From Glandiceps talaboti (Eukaryota > Hemichordata > Enteropneusta > Spengelidae): a stretch of DNA of 64,000 nucleotides. The translations under genes were made by a program, and so were the position numbers. The stretch covers positions 18,402,151 through 18,466,150 of the forward strand of contig NC_135563.1 of NCBI RefSeq assembly GCF_964340395.1, read 5' to 3'. The notes under the pieces were generated by a model, which made no database searches, was not told the DNA's origin, and worked only from the letters and a program-made list of their open reading frames with translations. Shown here piece by piece: positions 1-18,989 of this stretch (within the stretch, counting starts at the first letter, position 1; each line of letters opens with the position of its first letter).

Positions 1-299
1 AAAGGGTTATTGCTAATTCATCAGTTAATCACTTTAAAGCGTGTATTGATAACCACCTCAGAACAGTAAGGGGTCTTTAAAAGCCTCAATGGCTTCCTAC
101 CCCACGTAAATTCACAGTAAATTCACGGTAAATAATGTGAGAACCTGTGGGATTGAAAGCCGGGGCTTTAAAGCTAACATGTGTCCCCACAACTCATCTC
201 ATTAACTACAGTCTAAGCCATTCCATTTACAATGTAAAGTGGCCGTATGGATGAGGACTAGGTATTTATTTTGGATTTTGAATTTAGAAAACAATTTTA

Positions 300-455
300 G
301 CATGGCTTCCTACTTGAAAAATCAATGTGAAACAAAATTTGCCAAGTCCTTGTTTGCAGCTCAATAAATTGTAAAACATTAATATTATGTGTAAAATTTG
401 TATGTACAATAACAAAATGTTTACGTACTTTTTAGCTTTTTGCAATTTATTGGGG
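300..455. repeat. Palindromic dispersed element (copy 1)
   Basis: The segment around 361-452 begins with CAATAAATTG and ends with CAATTTATTG, so it can fold into a long hairpin. The flank at 300-352 and the palindromic core match 25466-25640 in reverse orientation, with substitutions and indels. A related inverted pair far apart points to a non-autonomous foldback or MITE-like family. No target-site duplication was identified. Confidence 0.5.
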
Positions 456-1377
456 AAAACATAAATGACTTGGCCTCGGGTGAATATGACCTACTTACAC
501 TTTCAAATGTCACTAAAACATTACAGTATCTCATATATCAATATGATATCCATACTCAGTGTGTATTAGGTTATAATATTATTATATGTCTGATAATATT
601 CACATGGTTGTATTTTCATAATATGTTTAAAATTCAACCAGATGTGAGTTATGAGTATTCAGGAATGCTAATATAAGATCCGATAAAATACCTTCAGTAC
701 TGTGCGTTGTAAATCAAAGAATAAACATTATGACCTGATACAAGCAGGCATCCTGTGAGCAGAAATCTTCCCAGCTGGTTCCCCAATTACTGTACGAATG
801 ACCAGAATATTAATGATTTCCCTTTCTTTGTAACAGACAAAAATTTGTTTGTTGTCATGTTTTAATACGGCATATTTTAAAACGTGCATTTTTATGTCCA
901 GATGATGATTTTACTTTCAAATTGTGATACCAAATTGTACAATTTGTATACATTATGATGAACTGGGATTATTTGTAAAATATCACCCACAGTTTTGTGT
1001 GGGTTTGCACATAATACTTATCCCAGTTTTGAATATTAAAATTGACCACACATGCACACACTCTGATGTCGTTCCTAATCCATGCTGTTTCATTGCATGT
1101 CATAATGGCCCAATTACTGATATGACAGATTCAGCAAAACCTAGTTCTTAGCCTTTAGTTGATGTAAGCTGTATAATGATGGATACTATTCGGAATCAAA
1201 TGTGAAATGACGATATAGAAGAAAATTGGGTGGACAAAAATATAAATTGATCAAGTCAGTAAGGATGTCTAGAATGCATATAAAACTGAACATTGATTGA
1301 TAAAATATCCACATTGGAATAAGAATAAGTTGATGTTACAAAATCATATTTTACCTAGAACTGTAACTTTACCTGTA

Positions 1378-1605
1378 ACTATTAGTATTACATTTGATTT
1401 TTTTATTCTCAACAATTTAGTATCTTTAGCCCCCCCCCCCCCCATTAGTATTCCAGAATTCTATTCTACTATTGCATTTGATTTTCATTCCCAACAACTT
1501 AGTGTCATCATCACCACCACCCCACCCCCCCCCACCCCCCCCCACACACACACACCATTAGTATTCTAGTGTTCTATTCTAATATTGCATTTGAAAAAAC
1601 TTTAG
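1378..1605. repeat. Degenerate tandem repeat split by poly-C tracts
   Basis: About two to three diverged copies of a unit containing ATTAGTATTC, then CTATTCTA and TTGCATTTGA, follow one another, separated by long C runs and a short CA tract. It is simple intronic repeat DNA; the 90-residue open frame across it is a by-product of the repeats. Confidence 0.55.
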
Positions 1606-3610
1606 TATGATAAATAGCCCCTTCCCTGTATGAGCACAATAGCCCAGAGACTTGCATGTTTTCATGTCAACTGTTTGGATGAACCGTCAGCATTGTCAAG
1701 CATGAAAGCCAAGTCAAGACATCATTTTATAAATTATCAAATTTGATGCATTACATCAATGCTAAATGTTATTATAACAGATGTACATGTTCATGGATGC
1801 ATAATTTTACGCTTTTCTTCCCTACATGAAAGAAGTGAAAAGTGTATTTCTTTAACAACCATTTTCATGTTTACAATTTTTACAATATTTAATTTATGTT
1901 TTATCTCTAAGATCTAGGAGTAGGATATTTTCTCTCAACTATGTATTACCACTTTTACATATTACATATATAGCATCAGTTATTTGTTGTGTTATTATTT
2001 TGCATGGTCAAGAAGACTTGTCACGAACATTTTCACTTAGCTGTTCTGGTATTATTTTGTATTCAGGAAAAAATGTCTGGGAAATATGTATACATAACTA
2101 TACATAACAAAAAACCATTATCATACTTGAAGTTGTAGATTGGCTTCAGGGGCTCAGGTGTGCCTGAACAATTCAACTGTATGATAGTGTAAACTAATTA
2201 ACTGCCAGTCTTTTTATAGCTTATTCTGCCAATATTGGCACACAGTTATAAAAGAAAATTAGATGGTTTACACAAAAAGCCTTGTCTGCTAAAAGTATAG
2301 GATGTATTGATAAGTAATTAGTAAAAAGACAAAGTATTATAGATTACATGTTTTGACTAGGGATATTAAGTTATGTTGAAATAAGTCAATCGTATCGTTT
2401 TCAGTTTACTTTCTGTAGTGAAATGATATTGTATATAGCTTTTAACCTTTTTAGCCTGGGATAGTTCAATTTCAAGACATATAAGGCTTTTAGCATGGAC
2501 GTCAAGCTGTGACCTTTTAAATTATACTATCTGGGAAATACAGCACAGCATTATTTAGGTTGAAATAATAATGACAGCATATGCAGTATACGTTCTGTTA
2601 GGATTACTCTCTTTATTTTTCATAATTGTACACTGAAAATGTTGATTCATGAAATAGTTAAATCATATGAAATTAATATTTATTGACAACAATGTGTGCG
2701 AAATATGAAATGCCATAAATGATATTTTAAGTGTGTACTTGAGAAATTTGAATAGTGAAGTTTTTAAACCCAATGAAAGCAAAGGTTAAACAATTTGTAG
2801 AAAATGGTTGGTACAAAATGGGACATATTTTCCGAAATTACATATTTTTCGTGTTACTCATTTTAGAGTTCTTTATTTCATTCATATTTTCACAAATGTA
2901 CACAAATGACAGTCTAACGTCACAGCAGTTGACAGCTCTATTTTTATACAAATCTGAAAGGACACATCAAATTGTTGTGATGTTAAATGCAGTGAACTAG
3001 GCCTCAAGGATAATTACATGTAATACTGACAGGAGAGACAACCTATTACAGTAAACACATTTGTGAGCTGGTATTTAGGTGAACTAAAATGCAAATAAAT
3101 AACTTAACAATGAAAACAGGGGTTGGGAACAAAGTCCGTTGTAAGGTAACTTAGCAACACTCAATATATATGTAAGAACTTTTGTTTTGTAGTAGGTTAA
3201 AAGTTCAGGTGAAAGGTGTGATTGTGTGTTGTATATTCGAGACAAGTATTCTAACCCACTGTTACATAGATACCCGTATTACTGCATAGTGACATAGGAG
3301 TGGTTCTTTACTCATTGTTAGTCAATAGTGGTGCTACATGGAAAACTGCACGTTCACCATGTATCATGATATTGTGTACCATCAAACAGAGATTTATCTA
3401 TGTGATCATTTCATGAAGTATTTGCATGTGCAGTTGCAGTTAATATCTAACACCAGAGTCTTGATGTCTACAGATAGATACACAAATTAACTGACTAGAT
3501 AACCTGTGTTAAGTTTATTTCAACTTTAACATAGGATTGTTGACTGTTAAAACTTAAGTATAAAAGATCAAATTAAGGATAGCAATACTGACAATATCAT
3601 ACATATTATT

Positions 3611-3960
3611 AAAGCTGTACTATCTGCAACTGGAACATTTAGTGAACTGCTTTGTGAAATATAATAACATAATTGTAATATTGCACACCCTGAATAGTAT
3701 TAATCACCTGTGGGTAAACATATTTGTGAAGCTATGTACACAGACTATGGTGCAATAATCCAGTCAAATTGATTTTCAGGTCAGCACCAAAACTCAGCGC
3801 CCCCAATGCAATCACCATTTCAATTACTGTACTTATGGATAGAATCAACCTCTCATTGACATGGAAATGTCTAATTCGTGATATTTTAACAATTTTCAGT
3901 GAATATATTGTTGGTTGTCTGGTATCAAAAAATAATACTCCAGTTACAGCTAGTAGGTTT
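3611..3960. repeat. Dispersed repeat (copy 1)
   Basis: The block shares ordered similarity, same orientation, with 25861-26170. Shared landmarks include CTGAATAGTATT followed by AATCACCTGTGG, then a GCGCCC site, then a TTTTAACAA/TTCAGTGAATA segment followed by TGGTTGTCTG. It is an unclassified interspersed repeat; the ends are approximate because the copies have drifted. The small open frame inside it is not a gene. Confidence 0.5.
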
Positions 3961-4955
3961 TAATAAAATAATAGACCAGCTGCTTTGAAATCAAGGATTT
4001 TCTTTCATTTCTTGTTAATACTGAGCATTAATACACACTCCAGGGTCTATTCCCATGCCAAATATAAATATCACATTTCTATATTTTGTGCTTCGAGCAC
4101 GCTATCTTTTTTGTGAAATTAGCCTGGTACAGTCTATTGAATCTACACCTTCTTCAAAATTCTCACTTTGGGTTCAAAGCTATATTTGTTGTCAGAAATT
4201 CAAGCTGTTATTGGTATTCAATTACTCCAAAAATAATGTCAAATGTTAAACACCTCTTTTCTTCATATCATCCAAGTTTTACCACAAAATTTGATATTTT
4301 GGGTCAATCAAGACTTTAATCACATAATGGTCTCTACACCCAAAGTGACCTTTGATAAGTGTTAACAGCCACTTCAAAAGATCAACATAGTTTTGCAATC
4401 AACAAGCCAATCCCTAATCGAAAGAAAATGACATTTTCCATCAATTTCACCCTTCAAAATCTCACCCAAGTAACCTGGGAATGTCAATGTAAATTGTTGA
4501 CAGTGTATGAAATCAACAAGAAACCACTCCCCTTTCATATGGACATCTTTCATAGAAATCGATTGCCCTAGCCTAGAATCTGTGTGCCAAAGTCAACACA
4601 TGTAGATTGTATCATTGTTTCTACAACTACGTCTAATTTTGATAATATTTCAACACAAATGAAAATTAAATGGTCTCAACAAAACTCAACTCAATTTTTG
4701 GACAAAGGGTTTCCAAAAGTTCTGAACAGCTTTCACCATGTTAATAGCACCATCAGGTCAGGTTTCTTCAACTTTATGTAACCTCTGAAAACAAGCAGTT
4801 TCCTTCAGATTGTCCTTCTTAGAGAGACAACAATAATATTGTAACTCTGTTTAGGAAGAAAAAATTCTCTCATATTATATACATGTATCTTCAAATTGAT
4901 GTCATAGTTTTAACAATGGACAATTAATATTCCTTTAATTGTGTTTGTTCAACAG

Positions 4956-10767
<5,812 letters not shown>

Positions 10768-11532
10768 GAAGACAGGACTTTTAGCACTTAAACTGATAAA
10801 GTATAGTTTGCCATAAGATGTCTTTGTGAAGATGAGTATAGTATATTGCCAAATTGACTTGTATAGCCACAAACTGTGATTACATCACAGATCTTGACTG
10901 ACCAAGAAAGGTTAGTTAGAACTTTAACAAACACATTACAGAATGATCTTCAAAAGAGTGCTGACAGAAAAGATATACATAACACTTGGCAAAAATATAG
11001 TACAGTGGACTGACAGTGCAATAGACACATTTGTATTCGGCCAGGGAGTTAGGAATAGGGTAGTTTTATTGGGGTAGAATGTAGAACAGTGGACTGGCTA
11101 CACATGAAATAGATGTTTGTATTCAAGCTAAGGAGGCATGGCCAGATTAACACATGAATGTTGCACTTAAGGAGTCACTAGTATGAAGTCATTGACACCT
11201 GACCTAAAATGGATTTTTTTTAAATTGTGCTTTACTTCACTGACAATGCTGCAAACTGAAAACAGAAAGTGGAAAGGGATAGTTATGTTAGGTGTAAATA
11301 TTAGTATTGTGTAATAAAAACATATGTATGTGCTATGATAATAATAGAAAGAAGACTACGGAAGCCAAGTATATATCGTCTCTTCACCTCGTCTCTTCAC
11401 CTCTATGTAGGTGTAACAATAAGCTTGTCTTCCAGAAAAAGTTTTGTTTGTGAACAGCTCAAGAATAGATAGAGAAATGAAGAAGACAGAGATAGTAATT
11501 TGATACAAAGTTTCAGACAGCATTACTCTCAT

Positions 11533-11568
11533 CATAGACCCTCAACCAACATTGGTGGAGGGTGTATG
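11533..11568. repeat. 36-bp imperfect palindrome
   Basis: The left arm starts CATAGACCCTC and the right arm ends GAGGGTGTATG, around a centre CAACATTGG. It is a diverged relative of the perfect 36-bp palindrome at 54358-54393. It lies about 765 bp after the NT5C2 stop codon, so it may be transcribed as a hairpin. Confidence 0.75.
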
Positions 11569-11680
11569 CTTTCATGTAGCAATACCTATCTTTCCAAGTA
11601 TAAAGTTTTAAGTATTGTGATGAAGAAGGATAATTACTTCAGTCAAATACTGTAATAGAACGAGTATAGTATTGTGTATA

Positions 11681-11686
11681 AATAAA
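11681..11686 (+). terminator. Candidate NT5C2 polyadenylation signal
   Basis: AATAAA followed by an A run sits about 0.9 kb after the stop codon. Another AATAAA lies near 11312. Which one is used cannot be told from sequence alone. Confidence 0.4.
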
Positions 11687-13829
11687 AAAAAAGTTGTACA
11701 TCAAAATTTACAATAATTTCTTGTCCCTGTATAGTTCAGGATTAATATTCAAGCATACATCATTACAATCATAATTGTAAGTTTAAAAAGTTTGTGAGAA
11801 AATGATAGCCAAGAAATCTATTAAAGTATGTATATTAGAATAAAACCAAAGAGTGTGACCTAATGGTTGTACATAATAACAAGCTATGTGTTGTAGACTA
11901 CCAATGATATTTTTGAAATTCAAGTATATATATGTGTAAAGGCTTCCGATTCATACTTTGCACATAGAATCTAGTGCAGATACAGAGAAAATATTTAGTC
12001 AAAGAGGATGGATTTGGTACAACTTTTGAAATGGGAAATAGAAAAGTTGAAAGGCAGGGTGTATTTACAGGTTGGCATGTGTTGGTTTGGTGACAGTATA
12101 TTGAATTATATTGTTAGACATGTGTGGTATGTATGTACTCAGTTTAGGTCTGTTATAAAACAGACCCTACCACAGTCACCACTTGTACAATAGAGAAGAT
12201 TTCCTTGGTACTGTAATAAGTTTTTAAAGGCATTCAAAGCGATAGAAAAGTGTTAATCATACAAAAAACAAGTTTGTTTTATCATAGTTACATCATTTTA
12301 ACCTCTCTAGTCTGTAAATATCATATGAGTGTGTTTGCAAGTGTATTGTATGTTGAACGTGAACAACAGTCTTGATGAGACTGGCATTTATTGTGTTGTA
12401 GTTTGAAGTTGCCAATATTGTCTGTTTACGTACATTATTCGTCAACCTAGTGTCATTTATAGTGATAGACCAGCATTGGTTGTAAGACTGGCATTTGTTG
12501 TACAATATTTGTGTAGTTACATATACCACTGAAATTTTGTCATTTTTCTGTTTGAATTCTTTATGTAACTTTGTTTCCATTATTTGTGCAATTTATGAGA
12601 AGGCATCTTATCAGAAGGTCAAATATAGTGTATGTCATTGAATTGTAGATAGGTTTTAATATCAATGCATATAGTTTGTCTTGATGGAACTTGTTATGAG
12701 AGCAACCATGTAGTATGAGACAGAGCTAGACAGCCATAAGCTAACTTCATTTGATATCAGATAATGTATTGTATGTATATTGTGTAAAATCACGCCAGAA
12801 TTAGTTATCAGAGTGTGGCTGGCCTGTAAACATTTCTTTAGTGTACACCACATGACAGTATGACCATGTTGATAACCTCTCAGCCAGTGACCTACTAACA
12901 AGTAAGAGAGGAATCTCAACCACAATACGAGGAAAATACTCGTTGGTCATGTTGGAACAGCGCCCTCTGGAGCTCATAAAATAATAGTCCTGGATGATTT
13001 CTAATTTCAATGAAATTGTAAGATATTGGATATTTCACCATTTATATTCAGGATATAGGGTGCAGTAATTACAGCTACACAATCTTTACAGATTCATATC
13101 TGTGTCATTTGCATTTCACCATTAAAGTATGTGTATAATTTTGACTCAAGTATTGTGGAACGGTCTTGCTGTACTAAAGGGCATTTGTTCTATCAGAGGA
13201 GTTATTGTCATTTAATCAGTGTAAATGAAATCAAGTGAGATATATAGAACTGTTAATTTTTTTGGTCAGTGCCAAAGAATGAAACTGCCACAAAACTTAC
13301 ACTGAAATGAAAAATTAATTAGCTGTTAGGTCATTTGTATTGTATAATGTATTTGTTTTTATTTTATTATCATAATTGATATGTTTGTCTACATATTCCA
13401 CAGGATTCCACAAAATCAAGTGAATTATCAGTTGTGTGAATTTATTGATTTATTCAAGTTATCACCATCGTTAAAGAACTAACACTTTGACAAATATCGA
13501 GTCCTGCGTGAAAATATGTGACTGTGTACAGGAAATGAAATGAACAGACACGTTTGAGTGTAGATTTTAAGTCAAATAGTGACACTGTTACATGTATTGT
13601 GTATGTAAGTAGATATTGAATACTTAATATTGTGTATTCCAAAAAATGTAACCAAAAAAAGTACAAAATATTTGCAGATAAGTACAAATAGATAGTGCAA
13701 CAGGGAGAGGATATTTTAGAGGTAGTTTACTGCTACTGGTTATCAATAAATCAAGTCCTAGTTCCAGGTATTACATAATGAGTTGAATATGTGTTATGGT
13801 AGTATTACTCCGGCAAAATCACTTTTGAC

Positions 13830-14025
13830 CATAGGGATGTGTGATATTTCTTAGATTGTTGTTTTCCTTGTCTACAGGCTTAATATAACAACATTTTGTC
13901 TTGAATATATTTCCCCAACCTTTATTGAAAGAACACTACTTGTCTATTATAGAGTATATATTGATACATTTGTAGTAGCAGGATTCATGTGATATTTTAC
14001 GTAGGAAAACGACAATCTTAACAAT
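13830..14025. mobile_element. Decayed MITE copy
   Basis: The segment is collinear with the intact MITE at 24805-25013: a left end containing TTAGATTGTTGTTTTCC, then TCTACAGGCTTAATATAACA, then TTGATACATTTGTAGTAGCA and GTAGGAAAACG. The right inverted terminus is missing, so this copy is truncated. Confidence 0.65.
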
Positions 14026-15590
14026 AATACATGTCACTGTGCTTTTGACAAGTGAAGACGGAAACAAAACTATTAACATTATTGTGACATAGTGATGGTA
14101 ATCTATCAATGGATACTGATGTGATTACACTCACAGAAGAATGATTCAGTATATGGAAAGACCCATGTTTTATGTGTGTGGATTCATATACATTTATGGA
14201 GACTTCCAATATTTACATTATTTTGATAAGTGTGATTATATCAGGATCAAAAAGGCATTGCTATTACCAATTTGTGTAACCTACTACATGCCACAATATG
14301 TCTGTGTCTGTCTTTAGTTCTTGAAACAAGATACCACAATTGTATTTGTAATGCCATACATAGCTTGATGTATGTATGAAATCAAATACAGAAATATCAG
14401 TGAGTGATTGTTTCTTTCTTTACCCAGAAGCTGTTGGAATAATATTTTGTTCATATATTGACTTTACTGCTGTATTCAGCCCAAAAAGTATGATAACCAG
14501 TGATGATACTATCAGCATACCACAGATTTACAATTTCTTGACAACAGAAATCAACCGTTTACATACAGATATCAAGCCATACACGGTACAGTCAATGATT
14601 AGTGGATGGGTAATGCAGCTGCTAAGAAGGATGAAACAGTTCTTAGTCAAGCCTCAAGGGTATAGTGTATTTTTACCAATGAAAGTAAAAACCTTTAATG
14701 TTACAGCTACTGGGTCTGTACAAAAGAGATTTATCCTCTATACCCCCATTGTTAAGTTTATTTTAGACGCTTTCTGATATAGCCTTATGGTAGATGAAAA
14801 GTTCAAATCAGACTTTCTAAATGCAGCAGTAGGGTAGATAAACAGTTTATTACATACTACTTTATAGCCAGGAGTCTTAGACACCTCTATAGTACTTTAT
14901 TTGTTAATGTTTATATATCTAAAACTAGGCGAGATTTATTTAATTCATATTATGATATTATGATGGCTAAATGAATATATGAAAACGTATGTATGTATAG
15001 TGTATGCAGAATTACTAAATATCCAATTATAACCACAAAGCTGCAGTATTAAAGTCATGTTTTGCTGAAATAATTTGTTGCAACTGTAAATTAAGCTGCA
15101 GTGTTCAACAAAATGCCAGTATAAACTTTTTACTGTTTTCTTTATTGATGAAAATGCTCTTTTCTAAATATTTTATAATGATTGAAGCCAGCAAGACCAG
15201 TTCGATTATTACCATCTCACTTTTTATTCAAAGTTAATGACATCACGAAAAAATACAACTCAAATGACTAAAATATTTTGTATTTACTGTTTCCAGTAAC
15301 TTTCCTTTCTTTTACTACAATATATTCTGCTTTAACAGTTTTATCACATCATTGATATGTAAATTTTTTAAACGTTTTATGTAATTGCTGAAATAGCTTT
15401 ATTCAATCAATTTTCCAATTCTAAGTGGCTTCCACCAACGAAAGCAAAAATTCGCTGAGTTTAATTTTCAGATATATATCTTGGTGCTATTTGAAAAACA
15501 TAATATATATCATATATTCAGTAATGTTATTGCTGCTTTTATTATGCTGGTATTATTGTAGTGCTAATTGTATTTGTAGTTTTCATGGAG

Positions 15591-15596
15591 AATAAA
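15591..15596 (+). terminator. Possible distal polyadenylation signal
   Basis: AATAAA followed by a TGTGTCACATTGTCTG stretch resembles a plus-strand cleavage site. The same arrangement recurs in the second duplication unit near 20586. It could be the distal end of the NT5C2 3' UTR, partly carried into the duplication. Confidence 0.3.
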
Positions 15597-15987
15597 GCAA
15601 TGATTCTTTCATTAAAATATGTGTCACATTGTCTGATAAAAACTAACACATGTGCACCCAAATTCCCTATCCCATCCTCACTATTACTGTATAAAAACTA
15701 CCCTGAAAGCATTTTAAAAGAATTTTAAATGTATTTTGCCATATTGCCCCTATAAAAGTGCCCTCTAGTGTTCATCAAAGGTAAATGCTATCAGATCATG
15801 TGATGTACTTGGTTAGACAACTGATAAAAGATACTCTTCATACTGAGTTGTGGATACTGTTGTTTTTACACCAACAATTCACAAGAAGTCAGGTATATTT
15901 GAATCAAAATTTTTGTAGTTTTCAAAGCGACAGTTTATGGTACAGAGGATCTAAGAACCAGGCCATGGGTAGGAACTACCTCTACCC

Positions 15988-15989
<2 letters not shown>

Positions 15990-16084
<95 letters not shown>
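15990..16084. repeat. (GA)n(TG)n compound microsatellite
   Basis: A GA tract passes directly into a TG tract, about 0.3 kb from the 3' end of the minus-strand gene. The second duplication unit has the same compound satellite at 21201-21307 with a longer GA tract. Confidence 0.9.
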
Positions 16085-16369
16085 CTCTCAGAACAACAAA
16101 ATCCAAAATAAATAACAGAGATAAGTAAATAAACAGCTGTATTCACACATTGGCCCATCACCACCATCTTTCCATTCCCACTCAAGAGTGAGACTACTGT
16201 GGACGGCATTAGCTTTTTAAAACACCACAAAACCCTGCACTTTAAAACAATTGAAATGTTATTGAAATATATTCATTCCGGAACGGTACATTAGAAACTA
16301 TTCTGGCATTTTGATGTTTTGATTTGTGAATTAATACTCGGTAGGAATCATGATCAATATTTATCAAAT

Positions 16370-17959
16370 TTAATTAAGTGCCATATCCAGAGCATTCAGT
16401 ATATTATTTGCATATTGCTTCACCACATCTGTTGAGGCGACATTGGTATAGTAGACAAGAGACCAGTGTAGTTGTCCTTGAACCGTTACGAGGTTGTGGA
16501 CAAATAAATGACCTTGATGATGCTGGGCTGTTGCTGCGTACATGGCATATACATTGAAAATCTCTCCTTCATACTTGTCAAGCTGTTTGGCCCTCCCCAT
16601 GTTGGATAAATTGAACATTGTACCATCCCTACCAGCAACTGATTCATTTCTTGACATAACATCAGTAGGTGATTTGATCTTCCCAGACTTTAATGCATGC
16701 AGCATTAACTTTATGATCTTCATAGGTCGTTTTTCATTCACAGCCATATGTACATGATCATTGAGTTCTTTGGCAAATTTCCAGAATTTATCAGCACTGG
16801 TATCATACTCCTCCGCAACGTGGATTGGCAACTGTGCTCCAGAGGCATAACTCCCAAGACTGTCAATGGGAACCTCCTTTCCAGTTGGGATGTAATGGCG
16901 CATATTGACATTAAAACCTGAGCTCAAAGTTTCTGGTTTGGTGATTTTACCCGACTGGAGAATCCTTGTTAGTCCAACTGCCGCTGCTGCCGTTGCTGCT
17001 CCATGAACAGTTGTTTGGTGTTTTCGGCATGCATTGATTAGCTTTGTTGTAATATCCTTCGATATGGCTATTGGAAAGATACAAGTTCTGACATCGCCAG
17101 AGTCACTTGCTGCCTTCAATTTCTTCAATGTTTCTTTCATCTTTGATAGGTCTTTGAATTTGGCCAAGAGGGACAATGGTACAACTTTCATCAACAGTTT
17201 TTGCCACCATGGAATTCCTAGTGCTATCTCAGGTAACAATTCCGACATTGTTAAGGGAAAAGACGACCTTTTGGCACTGTTATGTATCATTTCCTTTCCA
17301 TGTTTGACAAGTTGGTTTAGTAATTCCAACAACTGGTCTATCAATGACATCATTGAAGTACCATCAACAATACCATGGTGAATTGAAAACACGAGACCAA
17401 TGTCCTCCTCCTCAGGAGATGATGCAGTTTGCATTGAATCTCTTTTCTTCAGTATTGTCATACGCCATAGAGGTCCTTTCTTTGAGTCAATCTTCATGGA
17501 CTGCTCTGATGATACAACATCTCCCCATTCTTCTAAACTTCTGTCATCAATTTTCAAATTAAAAGAATTCTTGCTGAACCCCTCAATCTCACGGAAATAC
17601 TTCAACGTTTTACCAGACTGTGGATCTACAACGTCTTCAATTCTTGAACGAAGAACAATATGCCTTCTAACAAGTGATTCTAATGCACTTGATAACAGAT
17701 CAAGGGTGAGAGGTACTTGGCATTTTAGTAACAAAATTCTGGTGATATGTAATAATCCCTGTTGATTACACTTTTCCATCAACGTTTCAATTTCATCAAG
17801 TTTTCTACCAACAAATGAGATATTCCCTTCTGAATTGCTAAGTACCTTCTTCTCTGTGCACTTGGCATTGGAATACTTATACAGTATTATGGATATGACC
17901 ACTATTACCACACCAATTAAACAATTGGTAGTAGAGATGACTCCAAATAAGGTATCCAT
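16370..17959 (-). CDS. Membrane-anchored condensation-domain/acyltransferase-like protein, copy 1
   Basis: This encodes 529 residues in one coding exon. I place the start at the ATG at 17959: a clear acceptor (TTCTATTTCCAG) lies just before it, so the 39 residues open upstream are intron read-through. Residues 12-29 form one hydrophobic helix (GVVIVVISIILY), a likely signal anchor. The rest resembles the chloramphenicol acetyltransferase/condensation-domain/alcohol O-acetyltransferase superfamily. It has the catalytic motif HHGIVDG (HHxxxDG) at residues 194-200, which in known members supplies the general-base histidine for acyl transfer to an alcohol or amine. The C-terminal part, with FNLSNMGRA and HWSLVYYTNVAS, fits the second lobe. 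Substrate is unknown; WS/DGAT-like or NRPS-condensation-like activity is possible. Copy 2 at 21623-23212 is about 95% identical. Confidence 0.85.
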   Translation of the reverse strand: MDTLFGVISTTNCLIGVVIVVISIILYKYSNAKCTEKKVLSNSEGNISFVGRKLDEIETLMEKCNQQGLLHITRILLLKCQVPLTLDLLSSALESLVRRHIVLRSRIEDVVDPQSGKTLKYFREIEGFSKNSFNLKIDDRSLEEWGDVVSSEQSMKIDSKKGPLWRMTILKKRDSMQTASSPEEEDIGLVFSIHHGIVDGTSMMSLIDQLLELLNQLVKHGKEMIHNSAKRSSFPLTMSELLPEIALGIPWWQKLLMKVVPLSLLAKFKDLSKMKETLKKLKAASDSGDVRTCIFPIAISKDITTKLINACRKHQTTVHGAATAAAAVGLTRILQSGKITKPETLSSGFNVNMRHYIPTGKEVPIDSLGSYASGAQLPIHVAEEYDTSADKFWKFAKELNDHVHMAVNEKRPMKIIKLMLHALKSGKIKSPTDVMSRNESVAGRDGTMFNLSNMGRAKQLDKYEGEIFNVYAMYAATAQHHQGHLFVHNLVTVQGQLHWSLVYYTNVASTDVVKQYANNILNALDMALN

Positions 17960-18400
17960 ATCAATTGTTTTTAAGTTGCAGTATCTGGAAATAGAAGATA
18001 TCATTAAAATAATTTTTTTTTTGCTGTATTTCATAGTGATGTCAGGCAGATAAGTCCAGTTTTTAGGCAGGCCCACTAGTAGATTTGTTTTCTATGAGAG
18101 CTGCACACGAGATGACACGAAATGAAATGATTGATTTGTATGTGATTTAGACACTCTGAAAAAGAAATATTTTCCTAGCCATTTTTTTCACAAAATGTCG
18201 TATGAGTTGCTATCACATGTACAGGGACAAAGTTCAGCATGTTCATGACTGCTATGTTTTGTTATTATTCTTGTATAAATGTCTAATTACGAAAATGTTT
18301 CAGTGTAGAAGGACATCTATGAATTGATTCTTTAACGGTTCACAACTGAGTTACTGCTTAAAACTTATTATGAAATATCCGAAAGTTTATACCTACCTCA
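17960..18400 (-). other. 5' UTR intron and leader-exon boundary of acyltransferase copy 1
   Basis: On the minus strand a donor GAG/GTAGGT lies at 18397/18396 and the acceptor TTCCAG/ATAC at 17985/17984, giving an intron of about 412 bp wholly in the 5' UTR. The same donor and acceptor are conserved in copy 2 (25195/25194 and 23238/23237). There the intron has grown to about 1.96 kb through insertions. How far the leader exon extends is not clear. Confidence 0.6.
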
Positions 18401-18989
18401 ACGTTTCTGTTAGCTGCCAGGGTTAATGCGGATGAATACCATGAATATGTAGACTTTGTTATCTAGGCTAGTCTGGATGCCAATGTGGTCTCTAACTAAA
18501 CCACGTCTGGTCAAAGTCCCTCAATCAGCATAAAAAGTTGTCAGTCAGTGAACCCCAACTGTTATAGTGACATAAACAGTGTATAAGTAGCACCCTGAGC
18601 TGACAAATATACTATATTTGGACATTACATAAATGCCCCAATAAACACTAACTTCATGAGGGACTGTGTTATGGGTTAGAAGTTTATGATTGATTAACAA
18701 AGACATGATGTTAATGACTGTGTGGGTGGCTGTAGCTGAATATTAAATTGCATCTCAGGACTTCTAGAGTGCGACTTTGACTATATTGTGAGTGGAGGTG
18801 TAATTGGTAATGATACTGTATAGGAACTAGACTATATCTTGGCTGTCTCTTATTTGGTTGAAGAGTCTTGTAGTGGAGCCCCTAGCAGTGAGAGTGGTTA
18901 GGCCTAACGTAAACTAGACTGATTTGAAAGTGGCCATATGGCCATGGATGAGAAATGGGTATATAGCAAAAGATTGATAAATGGGGAAC

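Larger units (their letters stand above)
1..4955. other. Intronic/upstream sequence without recognised exons
   Basis: This stretch precedes the first NT5C2 exon seen in the window. Because that exon begins in mid-protein, most or all of it should be intron. I looked for the conserved upstream parts of the enzyme, including the HAD nucleophile region, and did not find them, so they probably lie before the window. The short open frames here have no splice context or family resemblance. The recognisable contents are repeats: a palindromic element near 300-455, a C-rich degenerate tandem repeat at 1378-1605, and a dispersed repeat at 3611-3960 with a relative at 25.9 kb. Confidence 0.6.
10768..15620 (+). 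other. NT5C2 3' UTR and downstream sequence
   Basis: After the TAA at 10765-10767 there is no further recognisable exon. A polyadenylation signal at 11681-11686 would give a 3' UTR of about 0.9 kb. A second AATAAA at 15591-15596, followed by a GT-rich stretch, could be a distal site. The region also holds a 36-bp imperfect palindrome (11533-11568) and a decayed MITE copy (13830-14025). I could not relate the 133-residue open frame at 14376-14777 to any family. Confidence 0.5.

Noticed and set aside
14376-14777. 133-residue plus-strand open frame from an ATG
   Set aside because: It lies in the NT5C2 downstream region, has no splice context, no recognised motif and ordinary A+T-rich composition. 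It cannot be told from a chance frame.
17034-17381. 115-residue antisense frame conserved in both acyltransferase copies (also 22287-22634)
   Set aside because: It is the shadow of the minus-strand gene; conservation follows from the real coding strand.
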